DNA of 64,000 nucleotides from Haloterrigena sp. KLK7. GTDB lineage: Archaea; Halobacteriota; Halobacteria; Halobacteriales; Natrialbaceae. Position numbers and translations under genes: made by a program. This document shows positions 15,351 through 23,893 of the stretch, piece by piece; positions within the stretch are counted from its first letter, which is position 1, and each line of letters opens with the position of its first letter. The stretch covers positions 682,001 through 746,000 of the forward strand of contig NZ_CP149787.1 in the NCBI RefSeq assembly GCF_037914945.1, written 5' to 3'. The notes under the pieces were generated by a model. It did no database searches. It had not been told where the DNA came from and saw only the letters and a program-made list of their open reading frames with translations.

Positions 15351-15509
15351 ATGCACGCGAACGGAGACTACGACGAGCGAGAGACGACGACGGATCGCGA
15401 GTTCGACCGCTACGTCAGCTACGCGGACGGCGACGGCACCGTCATCTGCGATCGGCGGACTCCGTCCGCGTGGATTCGATCGACGACCGTGTGGTCGTGT
15501 CACCGGTGA
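15351..15509 (+). CDS. Small haloarchaeal protein, DUF7331-like
   Basis: 52 residues: ATG at 15351, TGA at 15507-15509. The sequence FDRYVSYADGDGTVICDR, then SAWIRS, matches the pattern I know from short haloarchaeal proteins (a tyrosine-rich stretch, VICD, xAWIxS). Its acidic character and codon use are those of a real gene. Function is unknown. It converges with the RnfC-like gene, 22 bases apart. Confidence 0.65.
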   Translation: MHANGDYDERETTTDREFDRYVSYADGDGTVICDRRTPSAWIRSTTVWSCHR

Positions 15510-15531
15510 GCCCGTAGCCGCGGCGTCGGTC

Positions 15532-16650
15532 TCAGCCCGACGTCGATCGTTCGTCGCGCTCGATCGTGATCGATCGATCGTCGACGCCGGTGACCGTGCC
15601 GTCGATCGGGGCGTGGTGGGCGATACTGATCCCGTCCGCCGGTCGGGCGATCATCTCGCCGGTCTCGAGGTCGTCGCCGACTTTGACGATCGGCTCGCTG
15701 GGCGTCACGATCCCCTCGAAATCGGGGTTGGTGATCAGGGGGACCTCGACTCGATCCGGCCGGAGCGCCTCCGTCGGGGCCGTCTCGTGGACGGATTGCT
15801 TCCACGCCGCCGGCGCGAGGACGTTGACCCGACCGCCGCTGCCGATCGTGTTCGCCTCGACGACCGACTCCTCCATCACGAGCAGGCAGTTCGTTCGCTT
15901 GCGGACGCCGAACGCGTCGGGAGCGGCGTCGATCTCGAAACACCACCCCGGACCGCCGTCGAGGATGACCTCGTTGTCGTCGAGCCCGTCCGTTCGACCC
16001 GCCGCCTCGAGCAGGTCCGTCGCGGGCGTGCCGATCGGCACCTCGAGGAACCGGTGGGTCGGCACCCGGCCGTCGACGTGGACGAACTTCCGGGTCGTCG
16101 GCGCCCCGTCGACGAGCGCGCGGTAGACGTTCGAGAGCGTCTCGGTGTTCTGGACGATCCAGCCGTGGTCCATCGGGAGGTCGTCGCCTCCCAGGACCAC
16201 GCCCGCGACGAGTCGCATGAGGACGCTCTCCATCCCGAATTCGTACTTGTCGTCAGTATAAGCGATGACGATTCCAGACTCGTCTTCGGGGACCGGCAGC
16301 GCGTCCGGGGCGTAGACCGTCGCGTCGGTCGCCGCCTCGAGGTCGCCCATCCACTCGTCGCGGTCGGGCCACTTGGCGGCGATGACGATCCGATCGAACG
16401 CCCGCTCGAGGAGCCCGTCGAACAGCGCCGCCAACTCCTCGGTTCGCTCGCGACCCAGCCACTTGTCCATGTAGTAGTTCGGTTCGCTCTCTTGGTGGTT
16501 GACCAGCAGCGAGTCGACCTCCTCGAGGCGCTCCCACTTGGCGTAGGTCGGGAACCCGGCGCCCCCGGCGCCCGCGAGGCCGGCGTTGCGAAGCGTCACC
16601 GCGAACTCGGGCGGTTCGACCGATCGAATGGCCTCTCGAGTGATGCTCAT
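15532..16650 (-). CDS. RnfC/NuoF-like protein without iron-sulfur motifs
   Basis: 372 residues. The N-terminal GLAGAGGAGFPTYAKW (residues 24-39) is the flavin/NADH-binding glycine motif of RnfC, NuoF and PrdC proteins; NHQESEPNYYMDKWL and IVQNTETLSNVYRAL follow. An SLBB-like domain (about 195-270) and a C-terminal barrel-sandwich/biotinyl-like segment with PIVKVGDDLETGEMI are present. RnfC and NuoF normally carry four-cysteine iron-sulfur clusters; only isolated cysteines appear here. No other Rnf or Nuo subunits are nearby. It may be a soluble electron-transfer flavoprotein of unknown partner. Confidence 0.78.
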   Translation of the reverse strand: MSITREAIRSVEPPEFAVTLRNAGLAGAGGAGFPTYAKWERLEEVDSLLVNHQESEPNYYMDKWLGRERTEELAALFDGLLERAFDRIVIAAKWPDRDEWMGDLEAATDATVYAPDALPVPEDESGIVIAYTDDKYEFGMESVLMRLVAGVVLGGDDLPMDHGWIVQNTETLSNVYRALVDGAPTTRKFVHVDGRVPTHRFLEVPIGTPATDLLEAAGRTDGLDDNEVILDGGPGWCFEIDAAPDAFGVRKRTNCLLVMEESVVEANTIGSGGRVNVLAPAAWKQSVHETAPTEALRPDRVEVPLITNPDFEGIVTPSEPIVKVGDDLETGEMIARPADGISIAHHAPIDGTVTGVDDRSITIERDERSTSG

Positions 16651-16867
16651 CGTTCGACACGTGTAACGGTAACAACCACCATAGAAGTTGTTCGCCGCCG
16701 CTCGGAATTACCGATACAAGTGATGATTTCGCCGTTTCAGCGTGTCTCGACGGGATACTGTCCGCAAAACTGGCAACTGAGCGACGCGACGTACCGAATC
16801 CGACCGCAGACCGTGCGGTAAGTTACCAAATACCTATACTAGCTGTTCGAGAGATCAGCGAAACCGA

Positions 16868-18073
16868 TTATTTCTCGATGATACTCTCTTCGACGGCCTC
16901 GCCGAAGTGGCGGGCCGTGTCCTCGGTGTACAGCAGGAGCTCGTCGCCGGCCTCGAGGTCCGTGACGGCGGTCCGTCCCTCGCTGGTGGCGACCTTGATG
17001 GTCTCGGCGTTCTGGAGGAGCGTCTCGATGCGGTCGCCGTCGTCGGTCTCGAGGGCGACCCGGAACATCGGCCGTTTCTCGATCTTGACGCGACCGACGA
17101 TGGCCTCGCGGGTGTTGCCCGCGGTGTCGACGACCTGGACCTCGTCGCCGCTCTGGAGCTCCGAGAGGTACTTCGTGCCGCCGTCGGGGGTGCGGATGTA
17201 GGCGTGGACGGCGCCGGCGTTGACTCGGAAGGGCCGGGAGGCGACGTAGGGCGATTCGGCCGTCTCGGCGTGGACGAACACGAGGCCGCGGGCCATCGAA
17301 CCGACGAGCATCCCCTCGTCGTGTTCCAGCAGGCTTCCCGTATCGACGCAGACCCGGTCGGCGCTCCCGATCTGTTCGATGTCGAGCACCTCGGCGTACT
17401 CCAGGTCGAGGGACTCGCGCTCGGCCTCGTCGCGGACCTCGACGGTCTCGCGGATCTCGTCGGGATCGTCCGAGTCCAGCAGGACCGCGTCGGCGCCCAG
17501 TTCGAGGGTCTCGAAGGCCGTCTTGGCCTCGTCGGCGGTGGTGACGCCCGCGACGAGATCGGTCTCCTCGCCGATGCGGGCGATCAGGTTCTCGAGGGGG
17601 ATGATCGTCCAGTCCTCGCCGACGACGATGGTGTGGTCGGCCTCATCGGCGGCCGTCTCGGCGAACCGTTCGTACTCCTTGCCGAGGATGCGGACGTAGG
17701 CGCCCCGTTCCAGATCGCCGTCGCGACGTCGGAGCGTCGAGAGGTCGGCCGATCCGGAGAAGTCCTCGGGGAGGTCGATCGTCGCGTCGCCCTCGCCGCC
17801 TTTCCCGACGATGACGGCGTCCGGCCGCGCGGACGAGTCGGCGTCGTCGCCGCCATTGGTCTCAGCGTCGTCGATGTCGTCGACCAGCGTCACGTCGCCG
17901 TCGTTCCGGAAGGCGGCGACGTTGATATCGCCGAGTTCGCGCACGCGGGAGACGTCCGCTTCGTCGACCAGTACCCAGTCTGCACCCGCCTCGAGCGCGG
18001 CGGTGATCCGCGCCCGGCGGTCGTCCCAGTCGCCGACGGTGTCGTCGGCTTTGACCCAGACAGATCGCGTCAT
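16868..18073 (-). CDS. aroB': 3-dehydroquinate synthase II (archaeal type)
   Basis: 401 residues, within the usual length of archaeal DHQ synthase II plus a short acidic insertion after residue 60. MTRSVWVKADDTVGDWDDRRARITAALEAGADWVLVDE is the family start, GEDWTIIPLENLIARI and EHDEGMLVGSMARGLVFVHAET are core blocks, and SRPFRVNAGAVHAY the late signature. The enzyme forms 3-dehydroquinate from 2-amino-3,7-dideoxy-D-threo-hept-6-ulosonate by oxidative deamination and cyclisation. With aroD at 13536 it covers two successive steps; the ADH synthase partner (aroA') is not in this window. Confidence 0.93.
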   Translation of the reverse strand: MTRSVWVKADDTVGDWDDRRARITAALEAGADWVLVDEADVSRVRELGDINVAAFRNDGDVTLVDDIDDAETNGGDDADSSARPDAVIVGKGGEGDATIDLPEDFSGSADLSTLRRRDGDLERGAYVRILGKEYERFAETAADEADHTIVVGEDWTIIPLENLIARIGEETDLVAGVTTADEAKTAFETLELGADAVLLDSDDPDEIRETVEVRDEAERESLDLEYAEVLDIEQIGSADRVCVDTGSLLEHDEGMLVGSMARGLVFVHAETAESPYVASRPFRVNAGAVHAYIRTPDGGTKYLSELQSGDEVQVVDTAGNTREAIVGRVKIEKRPMFRVALETDDGDRIETLLQNAETIKVATSEGRTAVTDLEAGDELLLYTEDTARHFGEAVEESIIEK

Positions 18074-18217
18074 ATCTCGACTCTCGAAGGGAACCGGCTT
18101 GAACGTGGCGAATGCCGCAGGGCAGGCGGACCCGTCCGCGATCGACGCTGACGGTCCGGGATGGTCCGTGCCGTCCGGCAGAAACGTATTGGAAGGATCG
18201 ATTGTACGAGGAGTACC

Positions 18218-18244
18218 GAAAGTAACGTTAGTATCGATACTTTC
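18218..18244. promoter_or_regulatory. Nested palindrome between aroB' and the TFB-like gene
   Basis: GAAAGTA (18218-18224) and TACTTTC (18238-18244) are perfect 7-base arms, and within them AGTATCGATACT (18230-18241) is a perfect 12-base palindrome. The site is 40 bases before the ATG at 18284 and 145 bases from the aroB' start. It is a good operator candidate for the rightward gene, perhaps for both. Confidence 0.5.
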
Positions 18245-18283
18245 TCAGAAGTAGATAATACGTGCTGATGAGATGACACGCAT

Positions 18284-18856
18284 ATGGGTCAGCGACATTC
18301 CCACGTGGGCGACGGTTCCGACATCGCGGACGACGAGCTGACGATCGACGAGGCGGTTCGCCGACTCGAGGTCGACCCGGTCGCCGACGTCGCCCGCGCA
18401 GCGTTCGACCACGCCGGCGAGCTGGCGGCCCTGCAACACGGCCACGTCCCGGCCGTGCTGGGGGCCGTTCGGCTCGCGACCCGGCGGAGCCGGCGCCCGA
18501 CGGTCGACCGCGAGGAGCTCGCGGCCGCCTTCGACGTCGACCCCGACGACGTCGTCGCGGCCGAATCGGAGCTGTCGCGCCGTCTCGGGTCTCCGGCGTC
18601 GGAGTCGGAGATCGCGGCGTTGCGGCGGCGATTGATCGTCGCCCGCGAGCTCTTGGCCGCCGCCGAGAGCGGGGGTGTCGCTGGCCCCGACCTGCCGGGC
18701 TCGTATCTCGCCGACGCCGCTCCCGACCTGCTCGCTCGAGGAGGGACGTCGGAACTCGACGAGGCGAGCCTCCGCGCCCACGTCGAGCGACTCGAGGCCG
18801 ACCTCGAGTGCGCCCGGCTGGGAACGGAGTTGGCCGCGCTGGTCGCCGACGAATAG
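18284..18856 (+). CDS. Orphan TFB-like cyclin-fold protein
   Basis: 190 residues. The segment from about residue 25 to 100 (AALQHGHVPAVLGAVRLATR, then PTVDREELAAAFDVDPDDVVAAESEL) follows the cyclin-repeat pattern of archaeal TFB/TFIIB: a helix with V-GAV-LA-R, a basic turn, and the DNA-reading helices. No N-terminal zinc ribbon or B-finger is present, and the remainder is a second helical half ending in a leucine-rich helix (ERLEADLECARLGTELAAL). It cannot be a full initiation factor. It could compete with or tether to the promoter complex. An N-terminal His pair precedes the acidic start. Assignment is by pattern recognition. Confidence 0.6.
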   Translation: MGQRHSHVGDGSDIADDELTIDEAVRRLEVDPVADVARAAFDHAGELAALQHGHVPAVLGAVRLATRRSRRPTVDREELAAAFDVDPDDVVAAESELSRRLGSPASESEIAALRRRLIVARELLAAAESGGVAGPDLPGSYLADAAPDLLARGGTSELDEASLRAHVERLEADLECARLGTELAALVADE

Positions 18857-19199
18857 GGCGCCGCCGGCGGTCGCCCGTCCCCGCTGCCGGCGGGCGCCAG
18901 TCCCGCCGCCGGCCGCGCTAACGGCTGCCATCCGCACCGGCTGCGGGATCGTCGTCCGCGTCGACGCCCGCCCCTCCGCGCCGATTTCCGACCGCCCGAT
19001 CGGCCGGTCACCGCTGCTTCGGCCCTCCACCCGCCGACGCGCCGGCGTCGACGCACCGACCGATCCGCTGGTCGCCCCTTCCCGCCCCCATCGGACCGCC
19101 GTCGATTATCGTAGTTATTCCCACCCTCGAGTGGCCACGGTCTCGAGCGTCCCGTCCTCGGCCTCGAGCGTCTCGCGCTTACCTTCGAGCGTCCCGCGC
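18857..19199. other. Intergenic region, 343 bp, very GC-rich
   Basis: No gene is supportable between the convergent TFB-like and HFX_2341-type genes. The right end is occupied by the 21-bp tandem repeats described at 19142-19215. The rest is simple GC-rich sequence with short g/c runs. Confidence 0.5.
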
Positions 19200-19215
19200 T
19201 TACCCTCGAGCGTCG
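19142..19215 (-). repeat. 21-bp tandem repeat across the stop codon of the HFX_2341-type gene
   Basis: Units begin at 19142, 19163, 19184 and 19205 with a strict 21-base period; the consensus on the plus strand is ctcgagcgtcccgcgcttac. On the minus strand each unit reads about seven codons, and the gene's final codons (DARG-stop) are the first unit, with the TAA inside the repeat. Units 1 and 4 are degenerate. Confidence 0.75.
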
Positions 19216-20042
19216 AGTTCGTACTCGTACTCGACGCCGTCGACCGCCGCGAGCTTGTGCTTGAACGCCCGGTAGGCGTTTTCCCCCTGCTCGGTGAGTT
19301 CGACCACCCGACGCCGGCCGACCGATTCGATCGTGACGTAGCCGTCGTCCGCGAGCGGCTCGAGGACGTGGGTGTCGAGGACTCGGAACGCGCCCTTGTC
19401 CTCGCCGCCGCGGTCCTCGGGCGGCCGTCGATCGGCCATGAAGGAGAGGTTCCGATCGCGAGCGTACTCGATCAGGTCCTTCTTCTTCGGCGGCGTCGTC
19501 CGCGCGTCGTGGTACCCCTCCCAGTCGGTCGGATCGGCCAGGAACCCCATGATCGCGACCTGATCCGGCGTCGGCGAGTCGATCGGATACGCCGGGAGCT
19601 GTTCGATTTCCTCGACGCCCGTCGAGATCGGTTCGCGCTCCCCGTCGTGGCCGTACGATTCGGGCTCGACGTAGTAGGCGCGGGCGTCCGTCGAGACGTC
19701 CATACACGCCATCGTCGCCCCGATGGCGGGGATCGTTCCCGCGCCGGAGACGTTAACCGAGACGTCGTCGTCGGCGTGTTTCGCGGCGATAGTCGTCACG
19801 ATACCGAGAACGGCGTAGACGTCCGTCAGGTCACAGTCACGGATCCTGACCTCGGGAACGGCCGCCTCGAGTTCCTCGCGGAGGTCCCCGTGGTAGTCCG
19901 CCGTCCCGGTCCGCGCCCCCGCGTCGGTGCCGTCGTCCTCGAGTAGGTAGACGAGGTCGGCACGTTGGTTCCGGATCGGCTCGAGGATCCGCTCGTACTC
20001 GTAGCCGAGCGGCACGACGTGTACCCGTTTGACGACGTCCAT
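19200..20042 (-). CDS. HFX_2341-family regulator: CARF-like sensor plus winged helix
   Basis: 280 residues. The N-terminal half is a Rossmann-like domain (VHVVPLGYEYERILEPI, LVYLLEDDG, then VNVSGAGTIPAIGATMACM near residues 98-116), which resembles the ligand-binding motif of CARF domains. The C-terminal third is a winged helix of the MarR/ArsR type (FRVLDTHVLEPLADDGYVTIESVGRRRVVELTEQGENAYRAF). I recognise it as the HFX_2341 type of haloarchaeal regulator. The CARF relationship is inferred from the motif, and no CRISPR-Cas genes are nearby. The gene ends inside a 21-bp tandem repeat. Confidence 0.78.
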   Translation of the reverse strand: MDVVKRVHVVPLGYEYERILEPIRNQRADLVYLLEDDGTDAGARTGTADYHGDLREELEAAVPEVRIRDCDLTDVYAVLGIVTTIAAKHADDDVSVNVSGAGTIPAIGATMACMDVSTDARAYYVEPESYGHDGEREPISTGVEEIEQLPAYPIDSPTPDQVAIMGFLADPTDWEGYHDARTTPPKKKDLIEYARDRNLSFMADRRPPEDRGGEDKGAFRVLDTHVLEPLADDGYVTIESVGRRRVVELTEQGENAYRAFKHKLAAVDGVEYEYELDARG

Positions 20043-20237
20043 ACACCGACGGGAAGCTCAGTGAAAATAACGACTTCGGAACGTCAATGCGTTCGCACGT
20101 CGACCGCCGGCTCGAGATCGAGTGGGTGTCGATCGCTACCGGGCGCGATCAGCGCAGGCCTCGTTTCGTCGATCGTGTTGAGAAGACTCACACAGCCGTC
20201 GAAAGGTTAAGGACGCTCACACGCCTACTCGAGCGAG

Positions 20238-20930
20238 ATGGCTGCGTACGATGCGATCTGTTTCGATCTCGATAGCACGCTCTGCGAGCCGACGCGGGAC
20301 GCCGGGGCGGTGCTCGAGACGGCGTTCGAGCGGGCCGGCATCGACCCGTTTTGCGCGCCGGCGGACCTGCGAGCGGCCGTGCCCGCGCTCCCGACGGCCG
20401 AAACGGATCGCGAGTTCTACGAGAACCTCTTCGCCGAGGTCGCGCGCCGGACCGCTGGCGTCGATCCGTCCGTCGCGCCGACGCTGGCCGCGGCGTACCT
20501 CGAGACCCAGGATCCGACCGCCGTGCGGTTCCGTCCCGGGGCGAAGGCCGCCCTCGAGCGCGCCCGCGACCTCGGGCCGGTCGGGCTGATCACCAACGGC
20601 GGTCGGCCGACCCAGACGCAAAAACTCGAGGCGCTGGGCATCGCCGACGCCTTCGACGTCAGCGTCTTCACCGAGCCGAGCGCGGGGATCTACCCGAAGC
20701 CCGACGCGGCCCCCTTCGAGCACGCCCTCTCGGAACTCGACGTGGCTCCGGACGCGGCGATCCACGTCGGCGACTCGATCCACGCCGACGTCGCCGGTGC
20801 GAACGCGATGGGACTGGACTCGGCGTGGGTCGACCCCGGCCACGACGAGTACGGTGCCGGTGGCGATGCGCGCGAACACGAGCCGACCTACGAACTCTCG
20901 ACGCTCGAGGCGCTCGAGACGGTACTCTGA
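20238..20930 (+). CDS. HAD-superfamily phosphatase
   Basis: 230 residues with all four HAD motifs: FDLDSTLC (residues 9-16, nucleophile Asp), LITNGG, KPD in the YPKPDAAPF region, and HVGDSIHADVAGANAMG. The helical cap between motif I and II makes it a subfamily I enzyme, as in phosphoglycolate phosphatase and dehalogenases; the substrate is unknown. It converges on metG, with a long inverted-repeat element in the gap. Confidence 0.9.
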   Translation: MAAYDAICFDLDSTLCEPTRDAGAVLETAFERAGIDPFCAPADLRAAVPALPTAETDREFYENLFAEVARRTAGVDPSVAPTLAAAYLETQDPTAVRFRPGAKAALERARDLGPVGLITNGGRPTQTQKLEALGIADAFDVSVFTEPSAGIYPKPDAAPFEHALSELDVAPDAAIHVGDSIHADVAGANAMGLDSAWVDPGHDEYGAGGDAREHEPTYELSTLEALETVL

Positions 20931-21529
20931 GTTCGGTATCGCGTCGGTACGCTCTCCGCTCGTATCGATCGATCACCGGCCCAGTTTCGTTCGGTAACGG
21001 CGGGGCCCTCACTCGAGGGGGAGATGTCACATTTCGACGGGTTACTCGAGTCGCCGAATTGACGTGCAGTGGCGCGCGCTGTGCCGCGGCGAGCGAGCAG
21101 CGAGACGCGACACGAAGCCGTGCGAGGGATGAGCGAGCGAAGCGAGCGAATCGGTTGGGGAGGGTGTGGTAATTCCTCGCTGCCAGAACGAGCAGAACAC
21201 TCGTTTCCGTCACGGTCTCGTTTGCGTTTACCGTTCAGTAGGCAGTCGCCGTATCAGCGATTCGACTATCTCTGTCTAGAGTATCCCTTACGGAATGCCC
21301 GCTCTACTTCGCTCGCGTGGCGACGGGGACTTCCACGTCCTCCCCAACCGATTCGCTCACTCACTGCGGTCATTCGCTCATCCCTCGCGCGGCTCCGTGC
21401 CGCGGTTCACCAGCAGTTCACCGCGGCACAGCGCGCGCCACCCACATCGGGCGAACGGGTTGGGAAGAGTGACGCGAATTCACTACTCCACTCCAAATGG
21501 ACAAACAAGAAGTCGAGCGAACGGCCGCG
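20931..21529. other. Intergenic region holding long inverted-repeat element A
   Basis: 599 bp between the 3' ends of the HAD and metG genes. Apart from the element at 21069-21442, nothing is recognised. Short frames in it read low-complexity Arg/Ser sequence and are not genes. Confidence 0.6.
21069..21442. repeat. Long inverted-repeat element, copy A
   Basis: The left arm 21069-21163 begins gtggcgcgcgctgtgccgcg and ends aatcggttggggagg. The right arm 21339-21442 is its imperfect inverse (cctccccaaccgattcgctc ... gcgcgcgccac). The arms share cgagggatgagcgag in the middle. The 175-base loop begins with a block (attcctcgctgccagaacga) that also follows the left arm of copy B at 56181. It lies between convergent genes. 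Confidence 0.8.
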
Positions 21530-23635
21530 TCAGCGGACCTTCTCGCCGACCTCGGCGTCGCCGTGGGTCGTCAGCAGGTCGGCCTCCTCGCCCGCGGCGA
21601 GGATCATCCCGTTGGACTCGACGCCGAACAGTTCGGCCTTCTCCATGTTCGCCAGCAGGATGCACTTCTCGCCGGGGAGCTCCTCGAGGTCGTGGAGCTG
21701 TTTGATCCCGGCGACGACCTGCCGGGTCTCGAAGCCGATATCGACCTCGAGTCGCGCGAGGTCGTCGGCGCCCTCGATGCCCTCGGCCGATTCGATCCGG
21801 CCGACGCGGATGTCCAACTCCTGGAAGTCCTCGAAGCCGATGCGCTCGTCGGCGAGCGCCTCGAGGTCGTCGGTGTCTGCCATGGATTCGGATTCGTCCG
21901 CGCCGGTGTCGTCGCTTTCGGTTTCCTCGTCCGCGTCCGCCTCGTCATCGCCCGCGGCCGCGACGCGCTCCTCGAGCTTCTCGTTCAGTTCGTCGACGCG
22001 GTCGTCCTCGATCTTCGCGAAGAGTTCGCCGGGTTCGTCGAAGTTCCGCGGCGGCGCCTCGAGGGCGTCCTCGAGGTGAGCGTCCGCGATAGCGCCGTCC
22101 TCGCCCAGTTGCGCCCACAGCTCCTGGGCCTTGTCGGGCGCGATCGGCTCGAGGAGGACGCCGACGGCCTTGGCGATCTGGACGCAGTCGCGGATGACCT
22201 GCGTCGCCTCCTCGCTCTCGGCGTCGAGCTTCCAGGGCTCGTTGCGCTGGATGTACTCGTTGCCGAACTGCGCGAGTTGCGTGGCCGCTCCCCCGATGCC
22301 CCGCAGGTCGTAGTCGTTGACGCTCTCGCGGGCATCGCCGATGGCGCCCTCGATGCGCTCGCGGACCTCCTCGGAGACCTCCGTCTCGGGCGTTCCCTCG
22401 TAGTTGCGGTAGGCGAAGAGCAGCGAGCGGTACCAGAAGTTGCCGACCGTCCCGACGAGTTCGCCGTTGACCTTCTCCTGGAAGGCGTCCCACGAGAAGT
22501 CGACGTCCTGCTGGAGGCCGCCGGTCGTAGTCAGGTAGTAGCGCAGCAGGTCGGGGTGGAACCCTTCGTCTAAGTACTCCTTGGCCCAGATCGCGCGGTT
22601 GCGGCTGGTCGAGAGGCCCTTCCCGTTGATCGTGATGAAGCCGGTCGCGGCGATGCCGCGCGGTTTGTTGTAGCCGACGCCCTCGAGCATCGCGGGCCAG
22701 AAGATGGTGTGGTGCTGGATGATGTCCCGGCCGATGATATGCATGATCTCGCCGTCCTCTTTCCACACCCGCTCCCAGTCGTACTCGTCTTCGCCGACGC
22801 GTTCGGAGTACTGTTTCGTGGAGGCGATGTACTCGATCGGCGCGTCGACCCAGACGTAGAGGACGAGGTCGTCGCCCTCGGTGTCGCCCCCGTTGGGGTA
22901 GTCGATCCCCCAGTCCATGTCCCGGGTAATACACCAGTCCTGGAGGCCGTCCTCGATCCACTGGCGCGGCTGGTTGCGCGCGTTCGAGGTGCCCTCGAGG
23001 CCGTCGAGGAACTCGGTCAGGAAGTCGGCGAACTCCGAGACCTCGAAGAACTTGTGGGTGCGCTCGCGGTACTCGGCGGGGTTGCCCGTGATCGTGCTCG
23101 TCGGGTCCTCGACCTCGCCGGGCTCTAAGTGGCGCTGACAGCCCTCGTCGCACTCGTCGCCGCGGGCCTTCTCCCCGCAGTAGGGGCAGGTGCCCTCGAC
23201 GTAGCGGTCGGGGAGGTACTGGTCGGCCTCGGGGTCGTATGCGACCTGAATCTCCTTCTCGTAGATGTAGCCCTCGTCGTCCAGCGTCCGGACGATCTCT
23301 TGAGTCAGTTCGGTGTTCGTCTCGTCGTGGGTGTGACCGTAGTTGTCGAACTCGACGTTGAACTGCGGGAACGTCTCCTCGTACTGCTCGTGCCAGTCCA
23401 GCGCGAAGTCCTCGGGATCGACGCCCTGCTGTTCGGCGTTCACGGCGACCGGGGTGCCGTGCATGTCCGAGCCACAGACGTACGCCGTCTCCTGGCCGAG
23501 CGTCTCGAGGGCGCGGGAGAACGCGTCCGCGCCGATGTACCCCCGCAGGTGACCGATGTGGAGGTCGCCGTTGGCGTAGGGCAACCCGCAGGTCACGACC
23601 GCTGGTCGGTCCGTCGGGAACTCGTCGTTGCTCAT
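21530..23635 (-). CDS. metG: Methionyl-tRNA synthetase with C-terminal tRNA-binding domain
   Basis: 701 residues from MSNDEFPTDRPAVVTCGLPYANG; upstream frames are implausible. The class I HIGH motif is LHIGHLRG (about residues 24-31), the KMSKS equivalent is GKGLSTSRN, and a zinc knuckle CPYCGEKARGDECDEGC sits in the connective peptide. The C-terminus after a Glu/Asp-rich linker is an EMAP-II/Trbp111-like domain (IRVGRIESAEGI, then VVAGIKQLHDLEELPG, and MILAA). The enzyme charges elongator and initiator tRNA-Met. The linker (about residues 560-600) is strongly acidic, as expected in a high-salt cytoplasm. Confidence 0.96.
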   Translation of the reverse strand: MSNDEFPTDRPAVVTCGLPYANGDLHIGHLRGYIGADAFSRALETLGQETAYVCGSDMHGTPVAVNAEQQGVDPEDFALDWHEQYEETFPQFNVEFDNYGHTHDETNTELTQEIVRTLDDEGYIYEKEIQVAYDPEADQYLPDRYVEGTCPYCGEKARGDECDEGCQRHLEPGEVEDPTSTITGNPAEYRERTHKFFEVSEFADFLTEFLDGLEGTSNARNQPRQWIEDGLQDWCITRDMDWGIDYPNGGDTEGDDLVLYVWVDAPIEYIASTKQYSERVGEDEYDWERVWKEDGEIMHIIGRDIIQHHTIFWPAMLEGVGYNKPRGIAATGFITINGKGLSTSRNRAIWAKEYLDEGFHPDLLRYYLTTTGGLQQDVDFSWDAFQEKVNGELVGTVGNFWYRSLLFAYRNYEGTPETEVSEEVRERIEGAIGDARESVNDYDLRGIGGAATQLAQFGNEYIQRNEPWKLDAESEEATQVIRDCVQIAKAVGVLLEPIAPDKAQELWAQLGEDGAIADAHLEDALEAPPRNFDEPGELFAKIEDDRVDELNEKLEERVAAAGDDEADADEETESDDTGADESESMADTDDLEALADERIGFEDFQELDIRVGRIESAEGIEGADDLARLEVDIGFETRQVVAGIKQLHDLEELPGEKCILLANMEKAELFGVESNGMILAAGEEADLLTTHGDAEVGEKVR

Positions 23636-23893
23636 ATGCACCACGAGGCGATGCCGGGCGTAAAACCCGCCGGTTTTCGATCGCCCGCGACGGCGCGTCG
23701 GTCTGCGGCCCGAACCTGAGTCCGGCCTCGAGCGGCGTAGCCGCGGTCCCGGGTCGGGAGTTCCGAACAAGAGACATATCGAACCAGTTCTCCGATCGAG
23801 ATCGCGTTATCACCCGAATACCGCCCGAAAAGCACAGGTTACCGGCCTTGACAATCACGTGACCTTTTGACATATCCCGTCCTGACGACGGAT

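Noticed and set aside
15613-16821. A 402-codon plus-strand frame across the RnfC-like gene
   Set aside because: It is antisense to a gene with recognisable flavoprotein motifs and shows no domain.
18289-19707. A long minus-strand frame opposite the TFB-like gene
   Set aside because: It overlaps both real genes in another phase and is Arg/Ser-rich with no domain.
21945-23873. A 642-codon minus-strand frame inside metG
   Set aside because: It is in another phase of the metG gene, gives Arg-rich sequence without domains, and metG itself has complete synthetase signatures.
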